A DNA stretch of 64,000 nt from Owenia fusiformis (taxonomy: Eukaryota > Annelida > Polychaeta > Sabellida > Oweniidae). The stretch is taken from the NCBI GenBank assembly GCA_903813345.2, contig CAIIXF020000011.1:3990571-4054570 (forward strand), read 5' to 3'. The first letter of the stretch is position 1. Each line of letters opens with the position of its first letter. Positions 24,701 through 34,170 of this stretch are shown piece after piece. The notes under the pieces were generated by a model, which was not told where the DNA came from, did not search any database, and saw only the letters and a program-made list of their open reading frames with translations. Made by a program: the position numbers and the translations under genes.

Positions 24701-27700
24701 TAAGTCAGTGTAATATAATACACATATGTCCTTTAAATCTTTTTAATTGTTAGTTTATGATTCACAACAACACAGGAATTAAATTATATTACATTTATTT
24801 ACTAAAGTTTGGCTTGGGGTTCCCTGAAAGAAAGTCATTTGATTATACATTACTAATATACAGTAGTTAAGGCAATCCAACTCACCAAGCTATCTATCTT
24901 GATTTCAAATTCATATATGTTCTTTTGATTGATTGATTGAATTTTTTGATTGATTGGATTACTTGATTGAGAGCTTGTGTGATCCCGCGACGTGTCACTT
25001 GATATGATGGACGAAGTCTTGGGTACAAGCTAGATTGGAGAATTGAAGCGACCAACTGCATATGTGTACTTGTGGTCGGGGAGTACAAGTATGCAAGTCT
25101 ACCTCCAATAACACATTGAACGGAAGCCGAAGGCACACGAAAGCTACATCGTTGGCAGCAAACGTAGGCTGCATCGTTGGCAGCCGAAGCCAAAGGCAAA
25201 CGTGAGCTGCATCGTTGGCAGAGCTGCGCTGTGATCCCTGAATATTGGGAACGCACCAATGCATTGTTGGAACCCATGTACATCTTTGAATAGTGAAATG
25301 ATGATAATCACAAGATGCACAATCGGCAAACAAACATGTCTTGTACTGATCTAAACCTAAATATCGGCCAATAGGCCTATCTCTTCAGATAAATGGCGTT
25401 CAGAAGAATTGGTGAGTGGTGGGGTGGATGGCGGATAACTGTTTATCAAGGTGACTTTGGGATGTTGCTATCGCAAAGCGCACCTTAAAATGAATCAAGC
25501 AATGGTTACGTGTTACAATAACATAAGAATTAGCCAACCGGTTCGTTGCACATGATATATGCCTTGAGGGGTGGAGACTGTTGTCAATCATAAACCCGAC
25601 TCATACTTAAAGTATAAGTCAAACATTAATTACTTGTGTACTCGGTGTTGACCTTAGCCAATTATTGTTCAGTCTATTTCCTCATGCACACTTAGTTATA
25701 TGACAGACTTGTGCTGGTGTAGATGTGGTTACAGGTGAATTTATGTCTAAGGTAAACATTTATTTATATTTTATAAATTCAAACCTTTTAACTCTTCATT
25801 TTAATTTGTGTTTAGTTCACCTGGTTTATTATAATCAAATCTTCTCAACCTGTGTCTTAACTTTCTGTTCAGTTTTGTGATTTCTATTCTTCAGTTGTTC
25901 TTAAGTTAGTTTTCTTTTAAATCCAGCGTTCTTGTGCAGTGATAGTGATGGTAGTGAAGCTTAGTTAATCAAAGTGATGATGTGAAGCCTTATACATCGA
26001 GAACGTGAATTGACTGTGTTTGTGAGGAGTGGCTTTGAGAAATTAATGAACATCTTAATGGTGCTAAGAACATATAAAGTGAGCAGAGTAGTTTAAAGTC
26101 TTGACATTTGTGAACATTATTAGGACGTATGGTGTTAATGCTGAAGTGATAGATTTGTATAGAATACTCAGCATATAGTGAACATTAGTGATATCTCCAA
26201 AACAATATTATCAAAGTCTGAGAGACTTCTTCATAGACCCGACGTCTATATTGGTGACTGTGGTATCTTCTATTGCCGTAAACCCTACTCGTCTTCTACG
26301 ATATATTACATGACAGCTAGCATACTAATATTCAAGACTGTTTCTCATACAGGGTGTCCATAAAGGACTTATCTACAATAAGGACTCTTTCATTTATAGT
26401 GAATATCATATTATTTTGTTTATATTTTGTTTGTGTTTGTATTTATAATTTACTTGGTTAAGGTAGTTTGATAAGTAAGTTAGTGCAAATAATTAATATT
26501 TAGTTATTTTTGTGAATAAACCCTAGTAAATTTATATGCCAGTGTTGTTCTATCGTGGTATAATTTAGATAAGAACCCGACCCTGTGACACCGGGGGCTC
26601 GTCCAATAACCACAATTTAAGAACGCTTAGATATTGTTAGGTATTCATGTAAATATTTTTAAATTAATTAAGTTATATATATAAGATAGTGATAAACATG
26701 TAAAAGGGTGTGTGTTATTTAAGTAAATGTAATTCTCAAATATATACCACATATACACCTTGCGGACAAATTGTCCTTTATTATATTCTTAAAGATCAAA
26801 CTGAGTACACTTTTTCCATGCAGGTAATATCCATACCTTACCTCAAACCATAATCTTTACACAAAAACAAAATGGCAGACAAAGGATTTATTGCTCAAGA
26901 TCGAGAATCAGCTGAAAGGTCTGACATGGAAAAATGTCTACAGATAGGAAAAGACCTAGGATATACCGAAGAAAAGCTTGAAAAATTTGTGTTTAAAGAA
27001 TTAGAAAGACTCACCAAAGAACAAGACCGGAAAGAGAGAATAAGCGAAAGAGAACACATAAAGACTATAGAAATTGGTGAACAAAGGCAAAGAGAATTGC
27101 AGTTAATAGGCGAACAAAGGCAAAGAGAATTGCAGTTACAGATTAATCTAGAACAAATAAAACATGACAATGCAGAAGAAGGCAGAACAGCTGAAAATAC
27201 AGAACCGCAGGAATCCTTCCAAGGTCATACACCTAAAATTCCTAAACTGCCTTTTTTTGATGAACAAACAGATAATATTGATTCATATCTACTACGATTT
27301 GAACGTTACGCCTCTACTCAAAGATGGAGACAAGAAAACTATGCAATAAACTTAAGCGCACTCCTAAAAGGTAAATCCCTTGGAGTATACACTCGACTGC
27401 CTGAAACCGAATGCAATTCATACGAAGCACTGAAGTTGGGACTCTTAAAAAAATACAAAATGACAGAATATGGCTACAAAAAGAAATTTTACTCATCAAG
27501 TCCAGAAGATGGAGAAAGCCCTACCGAGTACATGTCCAGAATTGAGAATTACTTCATGAGGTGGATAGAACTAGCTGAAGTAAATAAAGAATTTGATGAT
27601 ATTCTAGACTTAATAGTCAGAGAACAATTCTTAAATTCCTGTGGAAAAGCCACCGCCACATTCATACGAGAACACAAAATAAAATCAAGAAAAGATGTAA

Positions 27701-30700
27701 TCGAAGAAGCAGATAGGTTTTGTAAAGCTCGTGGTATGAACACGTTGACAGAAGATAACAGTGAATACAAGAAATTATTTGACAAGTCCAAGACATATAA
27801 AAAAGACCAACCAGAAGAAAATAAAGGCGACATCAACAATGAAAAAAGAGACGAAGGCACAAACAAAAGAACAGAAACTAGCAGTAGAACCTGTTACCTA
27901 TGTTTTAAAGAAGGTCATATCGCAAAAGATTGCCCTAAGTCCATAGCCAACAAAACAATAGCTAAGCTTGCAGCACTTCTAGTACAGACAGATACAGACA
28001 GCAACGAAGACTTGGAAACAAATAGTGAAGATATATCGACAGCATCTTGTCAAATCCTAGATGAAAGTCACAAGTGTGAAATTCAGCCAGGAAATACCCT
28101 CACATTATCTTGTGGGTGCAACATTGAAGTTGCAGGATCTTTATGCAACTGTGATAACAATGCTGAAAACTTTTCAAATTTACCTGTTGAAATTGGATTC
28201 ATAGGGAATAAAAGAGCCAAGGTGTTAAGAGACACTGGATGTAGTGGTGTGATTGTGAAATCAAGCTTTGTAACAGAAAAACAACTGACAGGAAAACAAA
28301 GGAAATATATAATGATCGACCGTACAATAAAGACGGCTGAAATTGCAGAAATCTATATAGACACACCATTTACGGGTCGTACAGAAGCAATCTGTATAGA
28401 CAATCCTATATGTGAATTGATCATAGGAGAAATACCAGGTGTGACGATGGGAAGCAACCTAAAATCAAACACTAAAGCACTTGAGTAGAAATGTGTAAAT
28501 TTCTTAGCATTTCTACCATTTAGAAGTATTGTATTTACCTTAAGAAATTAAAACATTTCTCAATTTGGGGGGTAATGTCACAATATTACACAAGTCCTTT
28601 AAGTCAGTGTAATATAATACACACATGTCCTTTAAATCTTTTTAATTGTTAGTTAATTACTTGTGTACTCGGTGTTGACCTTAGCCAATTATTGTTCAGT
28701 CTATTTCCTCATGCACACTTAGTTATATGACAGACTTGTGCTGGTGTAGATGTGGTTACAGGTGAATTTATGTCTAAGGTAAACATTTATTTATATTTTA
28801 TAAATTCAAACCTTTTAACTCTTCATTTTAATTTGTGTTTAGTTCACCTGGTTTATTATAATCAAATCTTCTCAACCTGTGTCTTAACTTTCTGTTCAGT
28901 TTTGTGATTTCTATTCTTCAATTGTTCTTAAGTTAGTTTTCTTTTAAATCCAGCGTTCTTGTGCAGTGATAGTGATGGTAGTGAAGCTTAGTTAATCAAA
29001 GTGATGATGTGAAGCCTTATACATCGAGAACGTGAATTGACTGTGTTTGTGAAGAGTGACTTTGAGAAATTAATGAACATCTTAATGGTGCTAAGAACAT
29101 ATAAAGTGAGCAGAGTAGTTTAAAGTCTTGACATTTGTGAACATTATTAGGACGTATGGTGTTAATGCTGAAGTGATAGATTTGTATAGAATACTCAGCA
29201 TATAGTGAACATTAGTGATATCTCCAAAACAATATTATCAAAGTCTGAGAGACTTCTTCATAGACCCGACGTCTATATTGGTGACTGTGGTATCTTCTAT
29301 TGCCGTAAACCCTACTCGTCTTCTACGATATATTATATGACAGCTAGCATACTAATATTCAAGACTGTTTCTCATACAGGGTGTCCATAAAGGACTTATC
29401 TACAATAAGGACTCTTTCATTTATAGTGAATATCATATTATTTTGTTTATATTTTGTTTGTGTTTGTATTTATAATTTACTTGGTTAAGGTAGTTTGTTA
29501 AGTAAGTTAGTGCAAATAATTTATATTTAATTATTTTTGTGAATAAACCCTAGTAAATTTATATGCCAGTGTTGTTCTATCGTGGTATAATTTAAATAAG
29601 AACCCGACCCTGTGACAAGTTTTCTTAAACTAAATATAGAATAATTCATAATATATTTCAAATTAGATTGTTACCATTCAAAAGATGATCATTAAAGTGA
29701 TGATGTGTAATAACATTTTCAGAATTTTGGGATTACTGGTTAAAGAGAAACATGACGTGTTCAATTCAGTTCGCCATATCGATACCAATCCTTTGTTCAT
29801 CATCTTTACGATACAAAGAAGTAAAACGAATACATGTTGCATTATATTATACTACTGCATCATTACTATCTTCAAGTACCTCAAGAAAGGGCGTATTTAA
29901 TACCCGCGGGGCTTAAGTTGTGTACCAAACGCGAACTCCAATGCAGTGTCTCGGTATAGACACTGCGGCGGGCCGATGAAGAAATCCCCAAAATCTGGGG
30001 AAAATAGTTCCCCTTTTCATCATATATGTGGTCAATTTTCACACAACTTATAAAATATGTATTCATGAATGTTCCCAAAACATTATTTTGTCAAAATATT
30101 TCAAAATTATTGAAATATGAGAAGAAATCACCGCGGAAGGAATTCTGAGTAAAAGTTGTGTTGATAATAGTTTACCCCACGTGTTGTTTATTAGTTAATA
30201 CGCGCAATTCAACCAATGAAATTGTCTAAATTTTACAATTACGCGACCTGAGCATGGGACTAGAACCAATCACGTCAGTTGTTTATCACGAAGTTACCAT
30301 GCTTACGGTGAGATACCTGCCCGCCGCAGTGATATATTACTGCACGGGAGTTCGTACCAAACGAAACGAGGAACGACAGGACATCCGGGGCTTTGTATGA
30401 TCTTCATTAGCCAAACTGCTAATTCAAATCGAATGCGGTGAAAAACCGAACACCAATTTACAAACGTTCCGATTATTACGTTCGCCCTTGCCTCAAGTAA
30501 CCTGCATATACTCATGCAAAACTATGTCATTCCCGTCCATACGTGGTTTTACGGTTGATTTGTTTGTTGCATTTTTTATACGAATTGTATTTTAAGAGAA
30601 AGCAAAGTGGTCTGGTGCCTAACTCTAATGCTAAAATAAACGAAATTAAAAAATGATAGCCTTTAACTTTTATTTTATAAGACCGATAGTCACTAATATT

Positions 30701-32967
30701 TCTTGTTTTAGTTTTGGGCTAATTGAGTCGTGAGTTAGGAATCTGAGCACTTTATAAAATTTAAACTAATATTTTTATTTTAGGACATTTAGGAGGTTTG
30801 ATGATGATGGCTCAAAATCGATCGAATTTGAAGAATTCTTAAAGGGACTGGTACAATACGGTTGCCAAATAGGTTTTAACCAATCTGGAGCAAAACAACT
30901 CTTCGATTCATTGAATAATGGGAAGGAAAAATTGAGCTTTGATGATTTTGTCGAAGGAATCCCGGTAATGTTTTTTTCTTTTTCTCCAAAAGAGAAAATC
31001 TTGTGTGTCTGTATATCATATCTATATATCCAAAGAACATGTGTACGTTTCTTTAGATTTTATTATATGAATATACAAAATTTACAAAACGTTTTGGCAT
31101 GGGGAGACGGCTATCTTTCGATAAAGAGCTTGTGTAATTGTGTACAAAATAAACGACTACGTTATCATAAAATAATGTTACGCAATAAAAGCGCAAATTC
31201 CAGATTATGCAAAAACAATTATCAGATCATACTTATTTCCAGTTGAATATACTTTATACAATAATATGGAATAATTTAATTTTACATAATAAAATAGATA
31301 GTATATCGCATACAATGGAGTATTTTTAATATTTTTTTTATGTATATTTCAATTAAAATCCATTTCATTTGTCAAATTCCATTTGTCAAATTCATTTGTA
31401 AAATTCCATTTTTCTTAGGAACCACTCTCTGATGAAAAGAAAGAGTCTGTGATAAGGACATTCAAGAAGGCTGACTCGAATCATGATGGCGTACTCACCC
31501 TAAATGATGATATGATTAGCGAACGGGTTTTTAAAAACATGGACGAAGACAACAACGGAGAAGTAAGCATCTTTGTTTTGATTATTCATACGTTTTAGGT
31601 GTTTTTCGCATTTTTTATAACGTAGCATGTTGTGTTCACATTCATAACGTGATGTAATAACGAAATGTTCCGTTCACAGAATGTTTTATTCATTATTTAT
31701 GGAATTTATGTATTTATTAATTGTTTATTCATTGTATTCATTAAATGGTATATGCACGCAATGTTGTAATCATTATTTTGTTTTCATTGAATACTTTATT
31801 CACGGAATATTGTATTCGCGGATTATTGTATTCACAAATTGTAAGTTGTTTTTTTGTTATTCAAGAAATCGTGTTTTCACGATATACTGTATCCATTATA
31901 TCTTGTATTCACCATATCTTTCATCCTGATGAACTGTATTCACAATATCTTGTATTCCCGATTTGTTGTATTCACGAAATATTGTATTTTCAATTTGATG
32001 TATTTACGATATGGTGTACAGTTGATCCAGAAGTAACGTCAAAGGTGTTGGCATTTCAATACTTCTTGACTTATCATCTTGAAAGTGAAATGTTCCCCAA
32101 ACATTATTGAATTAATATCTGAAAATAAAGCTTCTACTATTTGATTGGTTTATTTTATGGTTACTATGGTAACCCGATATAACCACATCCGGAAATAATC
32201 AATTTTTGTAAAGGAAATAAAACTCTTTGTGAATTGATAAACCCAATTAATAATCTTTCAATATATTTTTTATTTGTTTCATATATGTTGCAATTCGAAC
32301 GTCAATGTATAGCAGTGTCATATTTGATGTCAAACACAGTATTTTAGTTGATAACTTTCTTTTCTGAGAAAGTGTTTAACCAAGCATCTCAATAGCAAAT
32401 ATAAGGCCGGGACGGATGGATAATTTTTAGCGGGATAACAAACCAGCACATAAGGCCATCCTAACAATCAATATAATGGGAATAGTGACAGTTATGCAGT
32501 GAAATGTGTATGCAGTAATTGAGCAATCAAATGCTGATGATTTTAATAAAACAAAGTATTTTAAATTAACATTAATATTAAAATGTGTTTTAAATTAACA
32601 TGAATATTGTTTTTATCTAATTTTTCATTCCATGTTCTACTGAAATAAATAATTTGCCCCGGTTGACGTCACATATGGTTACCATAGTTACCATACAATC
32701 AACCAATCGTAGAAGCTTTAAATTTGAGTTATACACTCAAGTATGTTTCACGAAGATTGGTTTAGTAGCATTGCAATGGCAATATCCTTGACGTTCCCGC
32801 TGTATATCACCCTGTATATTCTCGATTCACGATGTGCATTAATTTAAGATATCTTGTATTTTCAGGTAAACATTCAGGACTTCGCGAACTATTGCAAAAT
32901 GATTTATCCGTGGGTCTCTGATGAGCATTTCGACTTTTTCTTAAGGAATATGGTGAAATCCATTTGA
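18763..32967 (+). CDS. Secreted EF-hand calcium-binding protein B (paralogue of A; large intron 2)
   Basis: Coding exons 18763-18866, 21305-21430, 30784-30964, 31419-31562 and 32866-32967 join in frame to 218 residues. Exon lengths are 104, 126, 181, 144 and 102, against 104, 126, 178, 144 and 99 in gene A, with the same phases. Over the first exon 24 of 34 residues match A. Signal peptide: residues 1-22. EF loops: 83-94 (DDDGSKSIEFEE), 156-167 (DSNHDGVLTLND) and 179-190 (DEDNNGEVNIQD). The second hand (around 121-131, NNGKEKLSFDD) has lost its first aspartate and one loop residue, so it probably no longer binds calcium, which differs from gene A. Intron 2 (21431-30783) is filled with mobile elements in sense and antisense. 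The frame is still intact, so the gene is probably functional despite this load. Confidence 0.87.
19720..21100 (+). pseudogene. Decayed LINE reverse-transcriptase remnant
   Basis: Pieces of a LINE RT read in changing frames. GIKINATEIKLTNYP (about 19755-19800) is the palm region, with the YADD catalytic box degraded to YPDG. KILGVCFSNYKSAHL and NRRNLSLAGKVLL (about 19985-20130) are the thumb. KFSKKHENSVAWKNLFKGIH (about 21030-21090) is a C-terminal piece. It is interrupted by unrelated sequence at about 20165-20540 and by stops. It lies in intron 1 of EF-hand gene B. Confidence 0.65.
21101..21225. repeat. Dispersed repeat shared with 55171-55300
   Basis: The stretch ending TGGCTCGATTTTCATGAAA, with TTTACCTTTCAAAATTCATAA before it, recurs at about 55171-55300 with the same order of blocks. 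It may be part of the same LINE family as the preceding remnant, or a small element. Confidence 0.5.
21996..24219. mobile_element. 2.2-kb foldback-like element with subrepeat arrays
   Basis: The outer ends are imperfect inverted copies: CACATGCAAATGACATCGGG on the left and, reversed, CACAGGCAAATTTCATCGGA on the right. Both are flanked by TA. Inside the left end is a degenerate array of CGAGGCCCGTACGAG-type subrepeats (about 22020-22280). An inverted counterpart with GGCTCGAAAATTACAAG-type units follows (about 22630-22915). A second inverted pair (about 22929-22995 and 24108-24174) carries GCCTA, CACGCAGTTTG and AAACTGCGCGC motifs. The same AAACTGCGYGCCTA motif recurs inside, at about 23358-23415 and 23710-23765. 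No transposase is seen. Long inverted ends built of tandem subrepeats are the hallmark of foldback elements such as sea urchin TU. Confidence 0.7.
24672..24676 (+). repeat. Target-site duplication AGTTT (left)
   Basis: The 5 bp before the left LTR are repeated exactly after the right LTR (29618-29622), marking one integration event. Confidence 0.85.
24677..26590 (+). repeat. 5' LTR (interrupted by an 872-bp insertion)
   Basis: Starts TGTCACAATATTACAC and ends CGACCCTGTGACA. Bases 24677-24755 and 25628-26590 match the 3' LTR. A poly(A) signal AATAAA is at 26515-26520. A 61-codon frame (26178-26363) occurs identically in both LTRs; I treat it as chance. Confidence 0.88.
24756..25627. mobile_element. 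Insertion inside the 5' LTR
   Basis: 872 bp absent from the 3' LTR, inserted at GTTAGTTAATTAC. Near the ends is an inverted pair, GTTTATGATTCACAACA (24753-24769) and its near-complement (25578-25594). About 33 further bases with an ATACTTAAAGTAT near-palindrome precede the right junction. The target duplication is short and unresolved (TT or TTAA-like). A GATTGATTGATT-rich stretch (24920-24970) and a subrepeat GCTGCATCGTTGGCAG (25145-25220) lie inside. Since only one LTR carries it, it inserted after the retrotransposon. Confidence 0.75.
26592..26604 (+). other. Primer-binding site, tRNA-Pro type
   Basis: Two bases after the 5' LTR comes GGGGGCTCGTCC, complementary to the 3' end of proline tRNA as used by several retroelements. 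The base normally pairing with the terminal A of CCA is C instead of T, one mismatch. Confidence 0.6.
26872..28488 (+). CDS. Gag-protease polyprotein of the LTR retrotransposon
   Basis: An intact frame of 538 residues. Residues 30-105 are a charged, probably coiled-coil segment holding a duplicated GEQRQRELQL unit. About 110-300 match the general character of a Gypsy-type Gag (capsid-like helices with the PTEYMSRIENYF region). A CCHC zinc knuckle CYLCFKEGHIAKDC lies at about 341-354. A retropepsin-like segment follows with the active-site triplet DTG at about 453-455 (RDTGCSGVIV) and a later LIIGEIPG near 520-527. The protein would assemble particles and package RNA. No RT or integrase follows before the stop. 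Fusion of Gag and protease in one frame without pol is the unusual point. The start is the first ATG, 281 bases after the LTR. Confidence 0.88.
   Translation: MADKGFIAQDRESAERSDMEKCLQIGKDLGYTEEKLEKFVFKELERLTKEQDRKERISEREHIKTIEIGEQRQRELQLIGEQRQRELQLQINLEQIKHDNAEEGRTAENTEPQESFQGHTPKIPKLPFFDEQTDNIDSYLLRFERYASTQRWRQENYAINLSALLKGKSLGVYTRLPETECNSYEALKLGLLKKYKMTEYGYKKKFYSSSPEDGESPTEYMSRIENYFMRWIELAEVNKEFDDILDLIVREQFLNSCGKATATFIREHKIKSRKDVIEEADRFCKARGMNTLTEDNSEYKKLFDKSKTYKKDQPEENKGDINNEKRDEGTNKRTETSSRTCYLCFKEGHIAKDCPKSIANKTIAKLAALLVQTDTDSNEDLETNSEDISTASCQILDESHKCEIQPGNTLTLSCGCNIEVAGSLCNCDNNAENFSNLPVEIGFIGNKRAKVLRDTGCSGVIVKSSFVTEKQLTGKQRKYIMIDRTIKTAEIAEIYIDTPFTGRTEAICIDNPICELIIGEIPGVTMGSNLKSNTKALE
28564..28575 (+). 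other. Polypurine tract
   Basis: A GGGGGG-containing purine run directly abuts the 3' LTR, as expected for the plus-strand primer; TTT precedes it and a single T interrupts it. Confidence 0.65.
28576..29617 (+). repeat. 3' LTR
   Basis: 1042 bp, TGTCACA to TGTGACA, uninterrupted, with AATAAA at 29542-29547 and followed by the AGTTT target duplication (29618-29622). Confidence 0.9.
29932..30354. mobile_element. MITE with 9-bp target duplication (MULE- or Merlin-like)
   Basis: The element is 423 bp with ends CGAACTCC...GGAGTTCG. Its inverted ends extend about 40 bp and share TGCAGT and CACTGCGGCGGG. Each end is itself a hairpin (GCAGTG-loop-CACTGC). TACCAAACG is directly repeated on both sides (29923-29931 and 30355-30363). 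Duplications of 8-9 bp are made by Mutator-like and Merlin transposases. It lies in intron 2 of EF-hand gene B. Confidence 0.8.
31675..32015 (+). repeat. Degenerate 16-bp tandem array in intron 4 of gene B
   Basis: Consecutive 16-mers read TGTATTCACAATATCT, TGTATTCCCGATTTGT, TGTATTCACGAAATAT, TGTATTTTCAATTTGA and TGTATTTACGATATGG (about 31937-32016), with looser copies upstream to 31675. The unit resembles the sequence just before the acceptor of exon 5 in both paralogues (TTCACGATATCTTGTATTTT in A). Open frames across it are an effect of the repeat. Confidence 0.8.
32128..32718. mobile_element. MITE with TA target duplication
   Basis: A 591-bp element with inverted ends of about 45 bp beginning AAGCTTCTAC and including GGTTACTATGGTAACC, itself palindromic. 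TA flanks both ends (32126-32127 and 32719-32720), as for Tc1/mariner-type transposition. It lies in intron 4 of EF-hand gene B. Confidence 0.75.
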
Positions 32968-33442
32968 AAACTGAAGACCGAGTTCGTAAAAAACTTCCAT
33001 GAACGAGCTATTGATGCAAATAGATTAGGTTTCGACAATAATATGTTACTCAGTGAGAGAAATCAACACAAGAACATATGGACAGTTTTTTGTTACACAA
33101 TATAATGATTAAAAGACAACGAGTTTTATGTAAAAGATTGGGTGATATTATGCGCTTTACTACTATAGTGTTTTAGATCTAAGAAAACATCAATACACTA
33201 TTAAATCTCAAAACTATAAGATAACATATTTTGTCCAAAGATGGATTTTTCATTTTTCAAGAATAATCAAAGGATCAAAACCCAGCAAGCAGTTTTCATT
33301 ATTGTCTATTTTTACAGTTTGATAAATAATGTTTTTTTTTCATTCTCGTCGAAAGAGATGTCTTGGTACAACAATACATTTCCCCAAAATAAGATAATAT
33401 AATTCTCGGGAGATATATATATAAAATATATGCCCGTTCTAG

Positions 33443-33615
33443 GCCCGTAGCCAGAGGGGGAGCTGGGGGAGCCGAAATTCTTTCAAAATCATGCAGTTTT
33501 TCACCATTCTGAGAATTTTCCCATGATTTTTAGCCAAAATTGTGAAAAAGCTCCCCCCTGGAAAAAGCTCCCCCCTGGAAAAAGCTCCCCCTCCTGGTAA
33601 AAGCTGGCTACGGGC
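33443..33615. mobile_element. 173-bp element with 12-bp perfect inverted ends
   Basis: Ends GCCCGTAGCCAG and CTGGCTACGGGC. Inside, TTTCAAAATCATGCAGTTTT and an AGCTCCCCCCTGGAAAA unit repeated three times. Related cores occur at about 34375-34480 and, reversed, at about 46765-46915, so this is a dispersed family. Confidence 0.75.
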
Positions 33616-34014
33616 AAGCGCTCCTTGGCTCGCTCGTGCAGATATCATATCCATTCGTGGACAAAAATCATATCACTCATAAATCATAGGATATCCTCTA
33701 TTTCCAGGTGTTATCTACCCATCACTAGATTTTATGACGCATTATTATATCATTGCTAGAAATTGTGTGATTTGATTGGTCGAGTCAGTACCATGTGATC
33801 AAAAATACCATAACGTATTTCACAGCTCCCTCAATTTTAGGATAATAAAAGACGTATTGCCCGGCGTATTGCCCGCCCGGGAATTCTGACAACTACACTG
33901 GACGAAAATAAAGTGTACCATTCAATGATACTTATATGTTCACTTATGGATTAATGATATATTAATTGATTAAAATAAATGATCATAGGGAATGTCTAGC
34001 AATGATATAATAAA

Positions 34015-34170
34015 ACAAATATTTCATTCTATGTTCGGGCAATACCTGTTGCACTTTCAATGATTTTTGCATCATGTATTTCCCTCGCCCTACGGGCTGC
34101 GGGCAATACATACCGCAAAAATCATTGAAAGATGAACAGGTATTGCCCTCCATAGAATTAAATATTTGCT
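34015..34170. repeat. Hairpin-forming palindromic element
   Basis: Two arms of about 65-70 bp fold on each other: TTCTATGTTCGGGCAATACC and TTTCAATGATTTTTGC on the left, with complements on the right, and a short TCGCCCTACGGGCTGC centre. Another GGGCAATAC-type motif lies at about 33855-33875. MITE-like, with no coding capacity. Confidence 0.75.

Larger units (their letters stand above)
24677..29617 (+). mobile_element. LTR retrotransposon with gag-protease only (non-autonomous)
   Basis: The complete element has a 5' LTR at 24677-26590 (with an 872-bp insertion), primer-binding site, gag-protease frame 26872-28488, polypurine tract and 3' LTR at 28576-29617. LTR ends are TGTCACA...TGTGACA, flanked by AGTTT. 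Only 87 bases separate the gag stop from the 3' LTR, so reverse transcriptase, RNase H and integrase are absent. By my hand comparison the two LTRs differ at about 9 of 1042 shared positions, so the insertion is recent. It sits in sense orientation in intron 2 of EF-hand gene B. It must have been mobilised by a pol supplied in trans, probably from a related Gypsy-type element. Confidence 0.88.

Noticed and set aside
24920-24975. GATTGATTGATT run as a possible CRISPR-like or regulatory array
   Set aside because: A simple sequence repeat with no spacer structure, inside an animal transposon insertion.
26178-26363. 61-codon frame identical in both LTRs
   Set aside because: Identity is explained by the recent origin of the LTRs. 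There is no signal, motif or codon bias to support a protein.
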